NCBI RefSeq assembly: GCF_003968755.1
Contig: NZ_RYDL01000003.1
Coordinates: forward strand, 159,081 to 223,080
Length of the DNA: 64,000 nucleotides
Source of the DNA: Flavobacterium sp. RSP15
GTDB taxonomy: Bacteria; Bacteroidota; Bacteroidia; Flavobacteriales; Flavobacteriaceae
Direction of reading: 5' to 3'
Positions 27,976 through 37,640 of the stretch are shown here, one piece after another; the stretch's first letter is position 1, and each line of letters begins with the position of its first letter. The notes under the pieces were generated by a model. The model ran no database searches, was not told the DNA's origin, and was given only the letters and a program-made list of their open reading frames with translations. Both the position numbers and the translations under genes were made by a program.

Positions 27976-28638
27976 ATGGCAGAAAAAATACGGATTCATC
28001 TTGCTGATGACCATCAAATTCTTATTGATGGAATTAGAACTTTATTACACACAATCCCTACATTTGAAGTAGTGGGTTATTCCTTAAACGGCACTAATAT
28101 TTATGAGGAAGTCACAAATAATAAAGCAGATATCCTTGTTTTAGACATTAACATGCCGGAAAAAGACGGCATTGAGGTCCTCAAAGAATTTGCTAAAAAA
28201 GGGTTTCCGTGTAAGGTTATCATTTTGTCCAGTTATGATGACTTACGAATAATAAAAGAAGTCATGAAGTTAGGCTGCAGCAGTTATTTAACCAAGAAAT
28301 GTGCCGGAGAAAATATAGTTGAAGCCATTCAAGCAGTTATTAATGGTGAAGAATATTTTAGTAAATCCGTAAGAGAAAAAATATTCAATACCGTAACTAA
28401 AGACAATCCTAAACTAAACAAACAAGTCCCTAGTCCAAATTCACTTTTAACAGAAAGAGAACTAGAAATCATAATCCTGATTTCATTAGAATATAGCGGC
28501 AAAGAAATCAGTGACCAATTGTTTATTAGTGTTAATACCGTAGAGACCCATCGCAAAAACATAATGAAAAAACTCAGCGCAAAAAACTCTATTAGTCTAG
28601 TGAAATATGCCCTTAAAAATAAATTAATCAAATCCTGA
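27976..28638 (+). CDS. NarL/FixJ-type response regulator
   Basis: The 220-residue protein has a receiver domain with acidic pocket Asp11-Asp12, phosphorylation site Asp57 (VLDINMP), switch Ser85/86 (IILSSYDD) and a Lys near 107. A LuxR helix-turn-helix follows at about 150-215 (LTERELEIIILISLEYSG, VNTVETHRKNIMKKL). It partners the histidine kinase encoded 142 bases downstream. Each of the two has its own -7 box, so they can be regulated separately. Target genes are unknown. Confidence 0.93.
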   Translation: MAEKIRIHLADDHQILIDGIRTLLHTIPTFEVVGYSLNGTNIYEEVTNNKADILVLDINMPEKDGIEVLKEFAKKGFPCKVIILSSYDDLRIIKEVMKLGCSSYLTKKCAGENIVEAIQAVINGEEYFSKSVREKIFNTVTKDNPKLNKQVPSPNSLLTERELEIIILISLEYSGKEISDQLFISVNTVETHRKNIMKKLSAKNSISLVKYALKNKLIKS

Positions 28639-28700
28639 ATGAATTTGGGTGAAACTTAAATACTGTTTTTTATTAATTAAAAAAAGAAAACCAACCAATT

Positions 28701-28708
28701 TAACTTTG
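28701..28708 (+). promoter_or_regulatory. -7 box TAACTTTG for histidine kinase
   Basis: A perfect TAnnTTTG 72 bases before the ATG, within the gap between response regulator and kinase. Confidence 0.5.
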
Positions 28709-28780
28709 ATTTAAAGCCTGTTTATTTGAAAAATAAGGCGGGTTTAAAAAACCAGAAATAACCAATCGATTCAATTATTT

Positions 28781-30508
28781 ATGTCTCAGAAACAAATTGC
28801 TATAGTCTTGATTTTACTATTGAACCTCACTGGTAGTTTTGTTAGTGCTCAAAAGAAAGAAACTTCAAAAAAGGAAGCCCTGACATTAGCAAAAGAAGCT
28901 AACCAGCTAATGAAAGCAGGTAATTACGAAAAGTCCTTAATACAATCGAGACTTGCTTTGAGCCAAGCAATCAAAATCAAGGACAACAACCTGATAGCAG
29001 GAGCTTATAATACCATTGCTGCTAATTTTGATCAATTATCAGAATCTGACAAAGCTTTTTTCTACTACAACAAAGGACTGGAATACGCGAATAAAACTAA
29101 TAATGATGTTTTAAAAAATTGGTTAAACAATAATTTAGGAAATATCTATTGCTTTGATAAAAAACAATATGAAAAAGGAATTTATTATTATAAAAAATCA
29201 CTGCATTACAGCACTAAAACAAAAGATTCAGCACAAATTATATTTACAAAACTCAATTTGACGTGGGCCTATTTCGACAATGATCGCTATCAAGAAGGGC
29301 TCCCTTATTTAAACTACATCAACAAACATCACAAAAAACATGGAGACGAGTCTACAATTGTAGCTTTAAATATGCTCAACGGCATGTATCATAGCCATAC
29401 AAACAACATTAAAAAAGCCCATTATTTTTTCCAAAAAGCAATTGAAAAAGGAATTAAAGGAACTGAAAAATCTGATTTATCATACTCTCACCTAGAATTT
29501 TCTAAATTTTTATTGAAAAACAATGATTATAAAAATGCCTATAAAAATTTAGTTCGTTACAATACAATTACTGAGGAACTAAACAACGAAGAAAAACACA
29601 ATAAAGCGAATGTCGCAGGCATCAACCTGGCAATCGATGAGTACAAAAGAGAAATCGACAAGATTGAAACAGAATATAAAGCAAAACAACTTTTTTTACT
29701 GCAAGAACAATCCAGAAATAAAAAAATTGTGATCGTACTAATTGTAATTCTATTACTGTTTTTTATCCTTTTTTACTTCTATTCTCAAAACACACAACTA
29801 AAACAAAAAAACAAATTAAAGGACTTACAAAGCAAAGTTCAGGAAAACATCATCAACGCATCCATTGACGGACAAGAATTAGAACGAAAAAAAATCGCGG
29901 CCTTTTTGCATGATAATATTAGTGCTTTACTTTCATCAGCAGGACTACATCTTCATGCGTACACATCCCAAAATCAATATTCAGCACAAGAAATTATAAA
30001 AACTAAGGCTATTCTTGAAGAAGCACACGATCAAGTACGGGATTTATCCCACGAACTGATGCCTTCGCTTTTAGCCCGTTTTGGATTATTTGATGCATTA
30101 GACGATTTGTGTGAAAAAAACTCCAATTCCATTCTGTGCTTTGAATACGCAAGTTCCGTAGATCGAAAAACCCGTTATGATGAAGATTTCGAAATTAAAA
30201 TTTATTTCATAATTATGGAACTCCTCAACAATACGATAAAACATAGTCAGGCAACACGTTCAGAATTAAGCATTCACGAAGATAATGATTTTCTGAATGT
30301 CAATGTTATGGATAATGGCCAAGGTTTTGATTCTAGTAAATTTCATATCCTTGAAGGTTTTGGCATCAACCAAATCAAAGCCCGTATCAATAATCTGAAA
30401 GGAACTATTGTCATAAACTCCAAAATAGGTTTCGGTACAACCATAAAAATAATAGTACCCATCACCTATCAAAAAAAAATAATTAGACCCATTTTTCAAT
30501 CTCAATAA
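28781..30508 (+). CDS. TPR-containing HisKA_3 sensor histidine kinase
   Basis: The 575-residue protein has a signal peptide (IAIVLILLLNLTGSFVSAQ), periplasmic TPR-like repeats over about 30-290, one membrane helix at about 315-334, a HisKA_3 dimerisation helix with phospho-His377 (KIAAFLHDNISALL) and a HATPase domain (IIMELLNNTIKHSQ, DNGQGFD, GFGINQIKARI). TPR sensors of this type pair with NarL-type regulators in Bacteroidetes; what the periplasmic TPRs sense is unknown. Its last 26 bases overlap the 3' end of the convergent phosphodiesterase gene. Confidence 0.92.
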   Translation: MSQKQIAIVLILLLNLTGSFVSAQKKETSKKEALTLAKEANQLMKAGNYEKSLIQSRLALSQAIKIKDNNLIAGAYNTIAANFDQLSESDKAFFYYNKGLEYANKTNNDVLKNWLNNNLGNIYCFDKKQYEKGIYYYKKSLHYSTKTKDSAQIIFTKLNLTWAYFDNDRYQEGLPYLNYINKHHKKHGDESTIVALNMLNGMYHSHTNNIKKAHYFFQKAIEKGIKGTEKSDLSYSHLEFSKFLLKNNDYKNAYKNLVRYNTITEELNNEEKHNKANVAGINLAIDEYKREIDKIETEYKAKQLFLLQEQSRNKKIVIVLIVILLLFFILFYFYSQNTQLKQKNKLKDLQSKVQENIINASIDGQELERKKIAAFLHDNISALLSSAGLHLHAYTSQNQYSAQEIIKTKAILEEAHDQVRDLSHELMPSLLARFGLFDALDDLCEKNSNSILCFEYASSVDRKTRYDEDFEIKIYFIIMELLNNTIKHSQATRSELSIHEDNDFLNVNVMDNGQGFDSSKFHILEGFGINQIKARINNLKGTIVINSKIGFGTTIKIIVPITYQKKIIRPIFQSQ

Positions 30509-30980
30509 TTTCCAAATCTTTGATTTTATCTCCTTCAATCACAAAACGCAACATCGTTCGCACCTGATGAAAACCACTTTTTCCCGCCGCACCAGGATTC
30601 ATGTGTAATAAATTATGTTTTTTATCGAATATGACTTTTAGAATGTGAGAATGTCCACAAATAAATAATTTTGGCGGATTGGCTTCCAACTCAGCTTTAA
30701 TATTGGGATTGTATTTCCCCGGATAACCGCCAATATGCGTAATCCAAACATCAACGCCTTCACACATAAAACGGTTGTGTAAAGGGAATTCCAGTCGTGC
30801 CATTGCATCATCAATATTTCCATACACGCATCGTAACGGTTTCAGCTTTTGTATCGCATCAGTCACTACCAAATCACCAATATCACCCGCATGCCATACT
30901 TCGTCAGCCAATGCAACATATTTCAAAATGGTATCATCAATATAACTGTGCGTGTCAGAAAGCAAAAGTATTTTTTTCAT
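30483..30980 (-). CDS. YfcE/MJ0936-type metallophosphoesterase
   Basis: The 165-residue cytoplasmic enzyme has all blocks of the calcineurin-like phosphoesterase site: SDTHSYID (Asp-x-His), HAGDIGD (Gly-Asp), YGNIDD (Gly-Asn-x-Asp), ITHIGGYPG and CGHSHILKV (Gly-His-x-His). The family cleaves phosphodiesters with two metal ions; physiological substrate is not known. Its 3' end overlaps that of the convergent histidine kinase gene by 26 bases, with no terminator between them. Confidence 0.88.
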   Translation of the reverse strand: MKKILLLSDTHSYIDDTILKYVALADEVWHAGDIGDLVVTDAIQKLKPLRCVYGNIDDAMARLEFPLHNRFMCEGVDVWITHIGGYPGKYNPNIKAELEANPPKLFICGHSHILKVIFDKKHNLLHMNPGAAGKSGFHQVRTMLRFVIEGDKIKDLEIIEIEKWV

Positions 30981-30989
30981 ATTTATAGT

Positions 30990-31090
30990 GTCATTACGAG
31001 GTACGAAGTAATCTGAAGCAATTTCCAGCTATCCGTTTCAATCTTTATTGTTTTTAAAGAAAAAACAATAAAGGATTCCCGCTGCAAATG
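30990..31090 (+). repeat. Dispersed hairpin repeat, copy A, with GTCATTACGAGG half-palindrome
   Basis: After the segment GTCATTACGAGGTACGAAGT (30990 on), a common Bacteroidetes intergenic sequence, comes AGCTATCCGTTTCAATC and a hairpin whose 13-bp perfect arms (CTTTATTGTTTTT, 31043-31055; complement 31061-31073) are closed outside by AATC/GGATT. The 11-mer GAAGTAATCTG occurs at both ends (31005 and 31130). Confidence 0.75.
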
Positions 31091-31248
31091 TTTACATTCA
31101 CTGAACTCCTATGAAAATAAAAGTTTAGTGAAGTAATCTGGGCTACGATTTTGTGGTAAAAATAAACATTCGAATTCCAAATAAAAAATCAAATCGAAAC
31201 TTAACAAACTTTGCACCTTGGCAACTTCGTGGCAAAAAAATTAATAAG

Positions 31249-31256
31249 TATCTTTG
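31249..31256 (+). promoter_or_regulatory. -7 box TATCTTTG for truA
   Basis: A perfect TAnnTTTG 20 bases upstream of the TTG at 31276. It lies inside the longest open frame, which favours the later start. Confidence 0.55.
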
Positions 31257-31275
31257 TGGCTTCAAAAAAATTCAC

Positions 31276-32046
31276 TTGAGATATTTTATCAAATTAGCAT
31301 ACAGCGGAACCCATTATCACGGCTGGCAATACCAACCCAATGCTGCCTCTGTTCAGGAAACGATGAACAAAGCGTTTTCGGTGCTATTGAACACAACCAT
31401 CAATCTTATGGGCGCCGGTAGAACGGATTCCGGGGTTCACGCCAAAGAAATGTATGCCCATTTTGATTTTGAAACACCAATTGATATTCCAAGTTTACTG
31501 CACAAACTCAACTCCTACTTGCCCAAAGACATTGTTATTTATGACATTATACCGGTTCACGATGAAGCGCACACTCGTTTTGATGCCACTAAAAGGACCT
31601 ATGAATATCACATCAATACATTCAAAGATGTTTTTTTGCAAGAACAAAGTTGGTATTTCCATCAAAAATTAGATATTGATTTGATGAATGAAGCGGCGCA
31701 ACTATTATTCAATCACACTGATTTTCAATGTTTTTCAAAAGTCAACACAGATGTAAATACCTTTGACTGCACTATTTTTGAAGCATATTGGACTCGCAGC
31801 ACAGCTGAACAGGGCGCAGACAAACAAGAAAACAGCAATTTGATTTTTACCATTTGTGCCAACCGTTTTTTACGCAATATGGTTCGTTCCATTGTGGGAA
31901 CATTAGTAAATATAGGATTACACAAGAATACACTGGCTGATTTTACTGCCATCATAGAAAGTAAAAACCGAGATAAAGCTGGTTTTTCGGTTCCGGCACA
32001 TGGTTTGTATTTAACCAAAATAGATTATGATTACATTACGCAATAG
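31276..32046 (+). CDS. truA: tRNA pseudouridine(38-40) synthase TruA
   Basis: From the TTG at 31276 the product is 256 residues starting with the canonical RYFIKLAYSGTHYHGWQYQ. The frame extends 41 codons upstream to a GTG, but that part resembles intergenic repeat and contains a -7 box. The catalytic Asp is in GAGRTDSGVHAKE. Other family blocks are AHTRFDATKRTYEYHI and ANRFLRNMVRSIVGTLV. The enzyme modifies U38-U40 of tRNA anticodon stems. Length matches the family only with the later start. Confidence 0.92.
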   Translation: MRYFIKLAYSGTHYHGWQYQPNAASVQETMNKAFSVLLNTTINLMGAGRTDSGVHAKEMYAHFDFETPIDIPSLLHKLNSYLPKDIVIYDIIPVHDEAHTRFDATKRTYEYHINTFKDVFLQEQSWYFHQKLDIDLMNEAAQLLFNHTDFQCFSKVNTDVNTFDCTIFEAYWTRSTAEQGADKQENSNLIFTICANRFLRNMVRSIVGTLVNIGLHKNTLADFTAIIESKNRDKAGFSVPAHGLYLTKIDYDYITQ

Positions 32047-32123
32047 CCCTGATAGTAGTGAAAATCCTTTTATGTTTTTCTTTAAAAACACAAAAGATTG
32101 CAACGAATAGCAGGAAACAGCTC
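32044..32123 (-). repeat. Dispersed hairpin repeat, copy B
   Basis: Read on the minus strand it gives GGAGCTGTTTCCTGCTATTC, then GCAATCTTTTGTG...CATAAAAGGATT and CACTACTATCAGGGCTA. The 13-bp stem has one mismatch. It fills the gap between truA and the ABC exporter gene. Confidence 0.75.
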
Positions 32124-32131
32124 CAAAAAAC

Positions 32132-33886
32132 ATGAAAGCAAAAGCATTTGATACTAGATTATTCAAACGAATATTAAAATTTACTAAACCCTATCAATGG
32201 CGTTTTAACGGAGTGATTATTTTTGCCGTTTCGCTATCAGTATTTGCGGCATTGCGCCCGTATTTATTGAAACAAACTGTAGATGGTTACATTTCAACCC
32301 AAGACCAACAGGGATTATTATTGTATGTGATCCTGATGGGAATTGTACTATTGCTGGAGGTATTCTCGCAGTTTTACTTTGTGTATTGGGCAAACTGGCT
32401 CGGTCAGGATATTGTAAAAGACATTCGGACAAAACTGTTTCAACACATTTTGAGTTTCCGAATGAAATATTTTGATCACGTTCCCGTAGGACAGCTCGTG
32501 ACACGCTCGGTTTCGGATATAGAATCCATTGCTCGTATTTTTAGTCAGGGTTTGTTTATGATTATCAGTGACTTGATGAAAATGTTCGTAGTACTGATTT
32601 TCATGTTTTACATGAACTGGAAACTGACTTGGATCGTAATTATTGCAATGCCCATTCTGGTTTATTTTACCCGAATTTTTCAGCGTAAAATGCAAGTCGC
32701 TTTTGAAGAAGTGCGAAATCAAATCGCTAACATGAACTCGTTTGTTCAGGAACGTGTGACAGGAATGAAGATTGTACAACTCTTTAATCGTGAAAAAATT
32801 GAATACAACAAATTCAAAAACATAAATGACAAGCACAAAAAAGCGTGGATAAAAACCATTCTGTATAACTCCATATTTTTCCCTATTGCAGATATCATTT
32901 CGTCCTTAACCCTTGGTTTTATTGTACTATATGGCGGTATCAAGATCTTGAACGGAGATAATTTCACCACTTTTGGAGATTTATTTTCCTATACAATGTT
33001 TATTGGAATGTTGTTTAACCCGTTGCGCCAAATTGCTGATAAGTTCAACGAGATGCAACTGGGAATGATTGCGGCAAACCGTGTTTTTGACATTTTAGAC
33101 ACCGAAGATCAAATTCAGGATACCGGAATTATAGAAGCTCCAATTTTTAAAGGAGATATCGAATTCAAGAATGTCCGTTTTGGATATATTGCGGATGAAG
33201 AAGTAATAAAAGGAATCGATCTGGAGGTAAGTGCCGGTCAAACGATTGCCATCGTAGGGTCTACAGGTGCCGGAAAATCTACGATCATTAACTTACTGAA
33301 TCGTTTTTACGAAATCAACAGTGGCTCTATTTACATCGATAATCACAATATTGAGAATTACACTTTAGGTTCCTTACGTAAACAAATTGCGGTAGTATTG
33401 CAGGATGTTTTCCTTTTTGCCGATACTATTTTCAACAACATCACCTTGAATAATCCTGAAATTAATCGGGAACAGGTTTTGGCTGCAGCCAAAAATATTG
33501 GCGTCCATGAATTCATCATGAGCTTACCGGATAATTATGATTTTGACGTGAAGGAACGCGGCGTTATGCTTTCTTCCGGTCAGCGTCAATTAATTGCTTT
33601 CTTGAGAGCGTATGTTAGTAATCCAAGTATTTTGATTCTGGATGAAGCTACTTCATCGATTGACACCTACTCTGAAGAATTGATTCAGCGTGCTACAGAA
33701 ACCATTACTAAAGGCAGAACTTCGATTGTGATTGCGCACCGTTTGGCCACGATTGTCAATGCTGATAAAATTGTGGTAATGGACAAAGGATTGATTGTAG
33801 AACAAGGAACGCATCAGGAATTAATCAACCGCGAAAGTGGGTACTACAAGAATTTGTATGATTCTCAGTTTTCGGTAGCAAATTAG
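32132..33886 (+). CDS. ABC exporter, fused permease and ATPase (MsbA/MdlB-like)
   Basis: The 584-residue half-transporter has a six-helix membrane domain (about 1-320) and an ATPase domain with Walker A VGSTGAGKSTIINLL, the Q-loop LQDVFLFADT, the signature LSSGQRQLIAF (first residues LSSGQ) and Walker B ILILDEATSSID, then the H-loop IAHRLAT. It forms a homodimer or heterodimer exporting lipids, drugs or peptides. The EXTL-like N-terminus RFNGVIIFAVSLSVFAALRP resembles MdlB/MsbA groups. Substrate unknown. The initiating ATG lies 8 bases after repeat copy B. Confidence 0.9.
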   Translation: MKAKAFDTRLFKRILKFTKPYQWRFNGVIIFAVSLSVFAALRPYLLKQTVDGYISTQDQQGLLLYVILMGIVLLLEVFSQFYFVYWANWLGQDIVKDIRTKLFQHILSFRMKYFDHVPVGQLVTRSVSDIESIARIFSQGLFMIISDLMKMFVVLIFMFYMNWKLTWIVIIAMPILVYFTRIFQRKMQVAFEEVRNQIANMNSFVQERVTGMKIVQLFNREKIEYNKFKNINDKHKKAWIKTILYNSIFFPIADIISSLTLGFIVLYGGIKILNGDNFTTFGDLFSYTMFIGMLFNPLRQIADKFNEMQLGMIAANRVFDILDTEDQIQDTGIIEAPIFKGDIEFKNVRFGYIADEEVIKGIDLEVSAGQTIAIVGSTGAGKSTIINLLNRFYEINSGSIYIDNHNIENYTLGSLRKQIAVVLQDVFLFADTIFNNITLNNPEINREQVLAAAKNIGVHEFIMSLPDNYDFDVKERGVMLSSGQRQLIAFLRAYVSNPSILILDEATSSIDTYSEELIQRATETITKGRTSIVIAHRLATIVNADKIVVMDKGLIVEQGTHQELINRESGYYKNLYDSQFSVAN

Positions 33887-34069
33887 TTTTTGCTGCAAAG
33901 GAATAGCAGTTACAAAAACAAAGATCGATTTACACTTCTGCAATTTGTTCAAAACAAAGATGTTTTCTTGAAAATTAGTTAGTTTGCTACTTTATTAGTT
34001 TGAAACTTTCTCAAAACAGAATAAATCCTTAAATTCGCCCAATCAATTAAATAAGAAAAACACATAAAA

Positions 34070-35458
34070 ATGAAATACGATATTATAGTTTTAGGAAGTG
34101 GTCCAGGTGGTTATGTTACAGCTATTAGAGCATCACAATTAGGCTTTAAAGTAGCCGTAATCGAAAAAGAAAATTTAGGTGGTGTGTGCTTGAATTGGGG
34201 CTGTATCCCTACGAAAGCGTTGCTGAAATCAGCTCAGGTTTTTGATTATCTAAAACACGCTTCTGATTACGGATTGACTATTTCATCATTTGATAAAGAC
34301 TTCCCTGCTGTTGTACAACGCAGTCGCAGCGTAGCTGACGGAATGAGCAAAGGGGTTCAATTCTTGATGAAAAAAAATAAAATCGATGTGATTGATGGCT
34401 TTGGAAAACTAAAACCAGGAAAAAAAATTGATGTTACGGACAAAGACAATAAAATTACTGAATACAGTGCAGATCATATCATTATCGCTACTGGAGCACG
34501 TTCTCGTGAATTGCCAAACTTGCCTCAAGATGGTATAAAAGTAATAGGATATCGTCAAGCAATGACATTACCAACACAACCAAAATCAATGATTATCGTT
34601 GGTTCTGGAGCGATTGGAGTAGAGTTTGCACATTTCTACAACTCTATGGGAACCGAGGTAACTATTGTAGAATTTATGCCTAATGTAGTTCCTGTTGAAG
34701 ACGAAGACATTTCGAAACAAATGGAGCGTTCTATGAAAAAAGCAGGTGTCAAAATTATGACCAGCTCCTCTGTTGAGAAAATTGACACCACTGGAGCAGG
34801 TGTTAAAGCGTATGTAAAAACAGCAAAAGGAGAAGAAGTGTTAGAAGCTGAGATTTTACTTTCGGCTGTTGGAATCAAAACAAACATTGAAAACATAGGA
34901 TTAGAAGAAGTAGGAATCGCTACTGACAAAGATAAAATTTTGGTAAATGCTTACAACCAAACTAACATTCCGGGTTATTACGCTATTGGTGATGTTACGT
35001 CAGGACAAGCACTAGCACACGTAGCTTCTGCCGAAGGAATCAATTGTGTGGAGAAAATTGCAGGATTACACGTGGAACCTATCGATTACGGAAACGTACC
35101 GGGCTGTACCTATGCCACTCCTGAAATTGCTTCTGTAGGTTTGACTGAAAAACAAGCTAAAGAAAAAGGATACGAATTAAAAATTGGTAAATTCCCATTT
35201 TCAGCTTCCGGAAAAGCAAAAGCTTCCGGTACACCGGATGGTTTTGTAAAAGTAATTTTTGATGCTAAATACGGAGAATGGTTAGGATGTCACATGATTG
35301 GAGCCGGAGTTACCGATATGATTGCTGAAGCAGTTGTAGCGCGTAAACTGGAAACGACAGGACACGAAATTTTAAAATCAATTCACCCACACCCAACCAT
35401 GAGTGAAGCGGTTATGGAAGCGGTTGCTGATGCGTATGGCGAGGTAATACACTTATAG
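34070..35458 (+). CDS. lpdA: Dihydrolipoyl dehydrogenase
   Basis: The 462-residue FAD disulfide oxidoreductase is the E3 component of 2-oxoacid dehydrogenase complexes. It has the FAD motif LGSGPGGYVTAIRA, the redox disulfide Cys40-Cys45 (GGVCLNWGCIPTK), the NAD motif IIVGSGAIGVEFA, the second FAD site YYAIGDV and the catalytic C-terminal HPHPTMSEAVMEA with the active His-Glu pair. It is encoded alone; no E1 or E2 genes are adjacent. Confidence 0.95.
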   Translation: MKYDIIVLGSGPGGYVTAIRASQLGFKVAVIEKENLGGVCLNWGCIPTKALLKSAQVFDYLKHASDYGLTISSFDKDFPAVVQRSRSVADGMSKGVQFLMKKNKIDVIDGFGKLKPGKKIDVTDKDNKITEYSADHIIIATGARSRELPNLPQDGIKVIGYRQAMTLPTQPKSMIIVGSGAIGVEFAHFYNSMGTEVTIVEFMPNVVPVEDEDISKQMERSMKKAGVKIMTSSSVEKIDTTGAGVKAYVKTAKGEEVLEAEILLSAVGIKTNIENIGLEEVGIATDKDKILVNAYNQTNIPGYYAIGDVTSGQALAHVASAEGINCVEKIAGLHVEPIDYGNVPGCTYATPEIASVGLTEKQAKEKGYELKIGKFPFSASGKAKASGTPDGFVKVIFDAKYGEWLGCHMIGAGVTDMIAEAVVARKLETTGHEILKSIHPHPTMSEAVMEAVADAYGEVIHL

Positions 35459-35493
35459 TTAGTAAATTAACAATTTTTTATTTCAGATTTATT

Positions 35494-35527
35494 AATCCGA
35501 TTTGTTCCTACAAATCGGATTTTTTTA
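35494..35527 (+). terminator. Terminator after lpdA
   Basis: AATCCGATTTG/CAAATCGGATT around a 6-base loop, then seven T. Confidence 0.9.
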
Positions 35528-35623
35528 TGAAATCATTTCCAACACCAAACGATTATTTTGTGGGAATTTAACATATTAACATTTATTTACAAAGCAGGGT
35601 TATGAATCTATTCAATTCTGCTT

Positions 35624-35631
35624 TATATTTG
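35624..35631 (+). promoter_or_regulatory. -7 box TATATTTG for cysE-cysM
   Basis: A perfect TAnnTTTG 48 bases before the cysE ATG. Confidence 0.55.
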
Positions 35632-35679
35632 TATTTCGAGGATTTTTACTCGTTTAATTCTGATTTTATTCCATTATAA

Positions 35680-36516
35680 ATGAATACTGAAACCAACCGT
35701 TTTTCGAATACACTGCATGAAAACCAAAATAAAAGTTGGGTAAGAGCCATCGATTCCTCTAAAATCATCAATTGGATTGATGATTTGTTCAAAATATTAT
35801 TTCCGGAGAAAGCTTTAGAAACGATCCAAATTGAATTGCTTTTGGACCAAAACAAAGCCTGTTTTATTGCTATCCTATCGGAAATTGTAAAAGACAAAAC
35901 GTCCAATGAAATTCTAGATGATGCCGAATCTTTTTATCGCGCGCTTCCAAAACTTTATGATTCGATGCAAAAAGATGCACAAGCTATTCTGGATACCGAT
36001 CCCGCTGCTGATTGCATTCAGGAAATTATCAATTCCTATCCCGGTTTTTTTGCTATAGAAGTTTATCGTATTGCTAACGCTATTGCTTCTCGTACCTCGT
36101 GTCTGCTGCCGCGAATTCTAACCGAATATGCTCATAGCAAAACCGGAATCGACATTCACCCCAGTGCCACAATTGATGTTCCATTCATGATTGATCACGG
36201 TACCGGAATTGTCATTGGCGAGACTACAATCATAGGGAAACACGTAAGCATTTATCAAGGAGTCACTTTGGGAGCATTGCAAGTAGAGAAAAATATGCAG
36301 GAAAAAAAACGCCATCCTACCGTAGAAGATTATGTAATTATTTATGCAAATGCCACTATTTTGGGCGGCAGCACCATCATAGGAAACCACAGTATTGTAG
36401 GCGGAAACACGTTTATCACCAAGAGTATGAATCCGTATTCCTTTGTTATGCAATCCAATAAAAACACGGTTCTGAATCAGCTGGAAATAAAAGATATTAA
36501 TTTTTTCTCTATATAA
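35680..36516 (+). CDS. cysE: Serine O-acetyltransferase
   Basis: The 278-residue enzyme makes O-acetylserine from serine and acetyl-CoA, the first step of cysteine synthesis. A helical N-terminal part (about 1-160) precedes left-handed beta-helix hexapeptide repeats ([43 protein letters not shown]). The catalytic His is in [12 protein letters not shown]. The protein ends with a C-terminus ([11 protein letters not shown]) having terminal Ile, as needed for docking in the active site of O-acetylserine sulfhydrylase. cysM starts 5 bases downstream, so the two subunits are co-expressed. Confidence 0.93.
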   Translation: MNTETNRFSNTLHENQNKSWVRAIDSSKIINWIDDLFKILFPEKALETIQIELLLDQNKACFIAILSEIVKDKTSNEILDDAESFYRALPKLYDSMQKDAQAILDTDPAADCIQEIINSYPGFFAIEVYRIANAIASRTSCLLPRILTEYAHSKTGIDIHPSATIDVPFMIDHGTGIVIGETTIIGKHVSIYQGVTLGALQVEKNMQEKKRHPTVEDYVIIYANATILGGSTIIGNHSIVGGNTFITKSMNPYSFVMQSNKNTVLNQLEIKDINFFSI

Positions 36517-36521
36517 ATATT

Positions 36522-37436
36522 ATGAAATACAATAACATACTCGAAACAATAGGCAACACCCCACATGTAAGAATCAATCGTTTATTTGGTGCCAATCACA
36601 ATGTATGGATCAAATTAGAACGTGCCAATCCCGGTGCCAGTATCAAGGACAGGATCGCTCTTGCCATGATTGAAGATGCCGAAACCAAAGGATTATTAAA
36701 AGCCGGAGGTACTATCATTGAAGCCACTTCTGGAAATACAGGAATTGGACTCGCGATGGTTGCGGCCGTAAAAGGCTATAAATTAATACTGGTAATGCCT
36801 GAATCAATGTCCATAGAAAGACGCCGACTCATGAGCCTTTATGGTGCTGAATTTGTCTTGACGCCCCGTGAAAAAGGGATGAAAGGCGCGTTGGAAAAAG
36901 CACAGGAATTATTTACCGAAATACCTAATGCCTGGTCACCACTTCAGTTTGAAAATCCCGCCAACATCGAAATTCATAAAACAGCCACCGCGCAGGAAAT
37001 TATAAAAGCATTCCCTGACGGTCTGGATTATTTGATCACCGGCGTAGGAACCGGAGGGCACATCACGGGTTGTGCCGAAATATTGAAAAAACATTTCCCA
37101 AACCTTAAAGTATATGCAGTTGAACCTGATGCTTCTCCCGTTATCAGCGGTGGCACCCCGGCTCCCCACCCTATTCAGGGAATTGGAGCAGGATTCATAC
37201 CTACCAACTTGCGTACTGATTTACTGGACGGAACCATCCAAGTAAGCAAAGACGATGCATTTGCCTATACCCAAAGAGCCGCAAAAGAAGAAGGCATGTT
37301 CATAGGAATATCCTCTGGAGCATCTCTCGCTGCGGTGGCAAAAAAACTACCAGAAATCCCAGAAAATGCTAAAATATTAACCTTTTGTTACGACACTGGC
37401 GAACATTATTTAAGCATCGAAGGCTTATTTGTCTAA
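36522..37436 (+). CDS. cysM: Cysteine synthase (O-acetylserine sulfhydrylase), CysM type
   Basis: The 304-residue PLP enzyme converts O-acetylserine and sulfide to cysteine. The Schiff-base lysine is Lys42 ([12 protein letters not shown]). The substrate loop is [13 protein letters not shown] and the cofactor phosphate site is [11 protein letters not shown]; the late Ser that holds the pyridine ring is in ISSGASLAA. Being the partner of cysE in a two-gene operon, it completes the pathway. Features at residue level fit CysM/CysK alike; the label CysM rests on length and overall resemblance. Confidence 0.92.
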   Translation: MKYNNILETIGNTPHVRINRLFGANHNVWIKLERANPGASIKDRIALAMIEDAETKGLLKAGGTIIEATSGNTGIGLAMVAAVKGYKLILVMPESMSIERRRLMSLYGAEFVLTPREKGMKGALEKAQELFTEIPNAWSPLQFENPANIEIHKTATAQEIIKAFPDGLDYLITGVGTGGHITGCAEILKKHFPNLKVYAVEPDASPVISGGTPAPHPIQGIGAGFIPTNLRTDLLDGTIQVSKDDAFAYTQRAAKEEGMFIGISSGASLAAVAKKLPEIPENAKILTFCYDTGEHYLSIEGLFV

Positions 37437-37458
37437 ACAAAAATCTTCATTAAAATAC

Positions 37459-37492
37459 AAACCGATTTGTGAAAACAAGTCGGTTTTTTTTA
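37459..37492 (+). terminator. Terminator after cysM
   Basis: AAACCGATTTG/CAAGTCGGTTT (one G-T pair) with a 6-base loop and nine T. Confidence 0.85.
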
Positions 37493-37505
37493 TCGTATTT
37501 TTTTA

Positions 37506-37640
37506 TGGGCGTGTCCTTGTTGCAAAACTATTGTATAAATTACTTTTTTTAGCACCACAATAAGGTCAGGCTCTCCGCTACAATCTTTTACTGTGCTGCG
37601 CTTCATAAAAGGATTTTCACTTCCATCCTTCACGCAAAAC
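37506..37640 (+). repeat. Dispersed hairpin repeat, copy C (longer form)
   Basis: Begins TGGGCGTGTCC, then after about 50 bases GGTCAGGCTCTCCGCTACAA, a hairpin AATCTTTTA...TAAAAGGATT, and TTTCACTTCCATCCTTCACGC (pieces). The GGGCGTG start and CACGC end are complementary, so the whole element may close as a stem. This is the fullest copy in the window. Confidence 0.75.

Noticed and set aside
31153..31275. 41-codon N-terminal extension of TruA
   Set aside because: Reads repeat-like intergenic DNA and contains a -7 box; TruA family length is reached from 31276.
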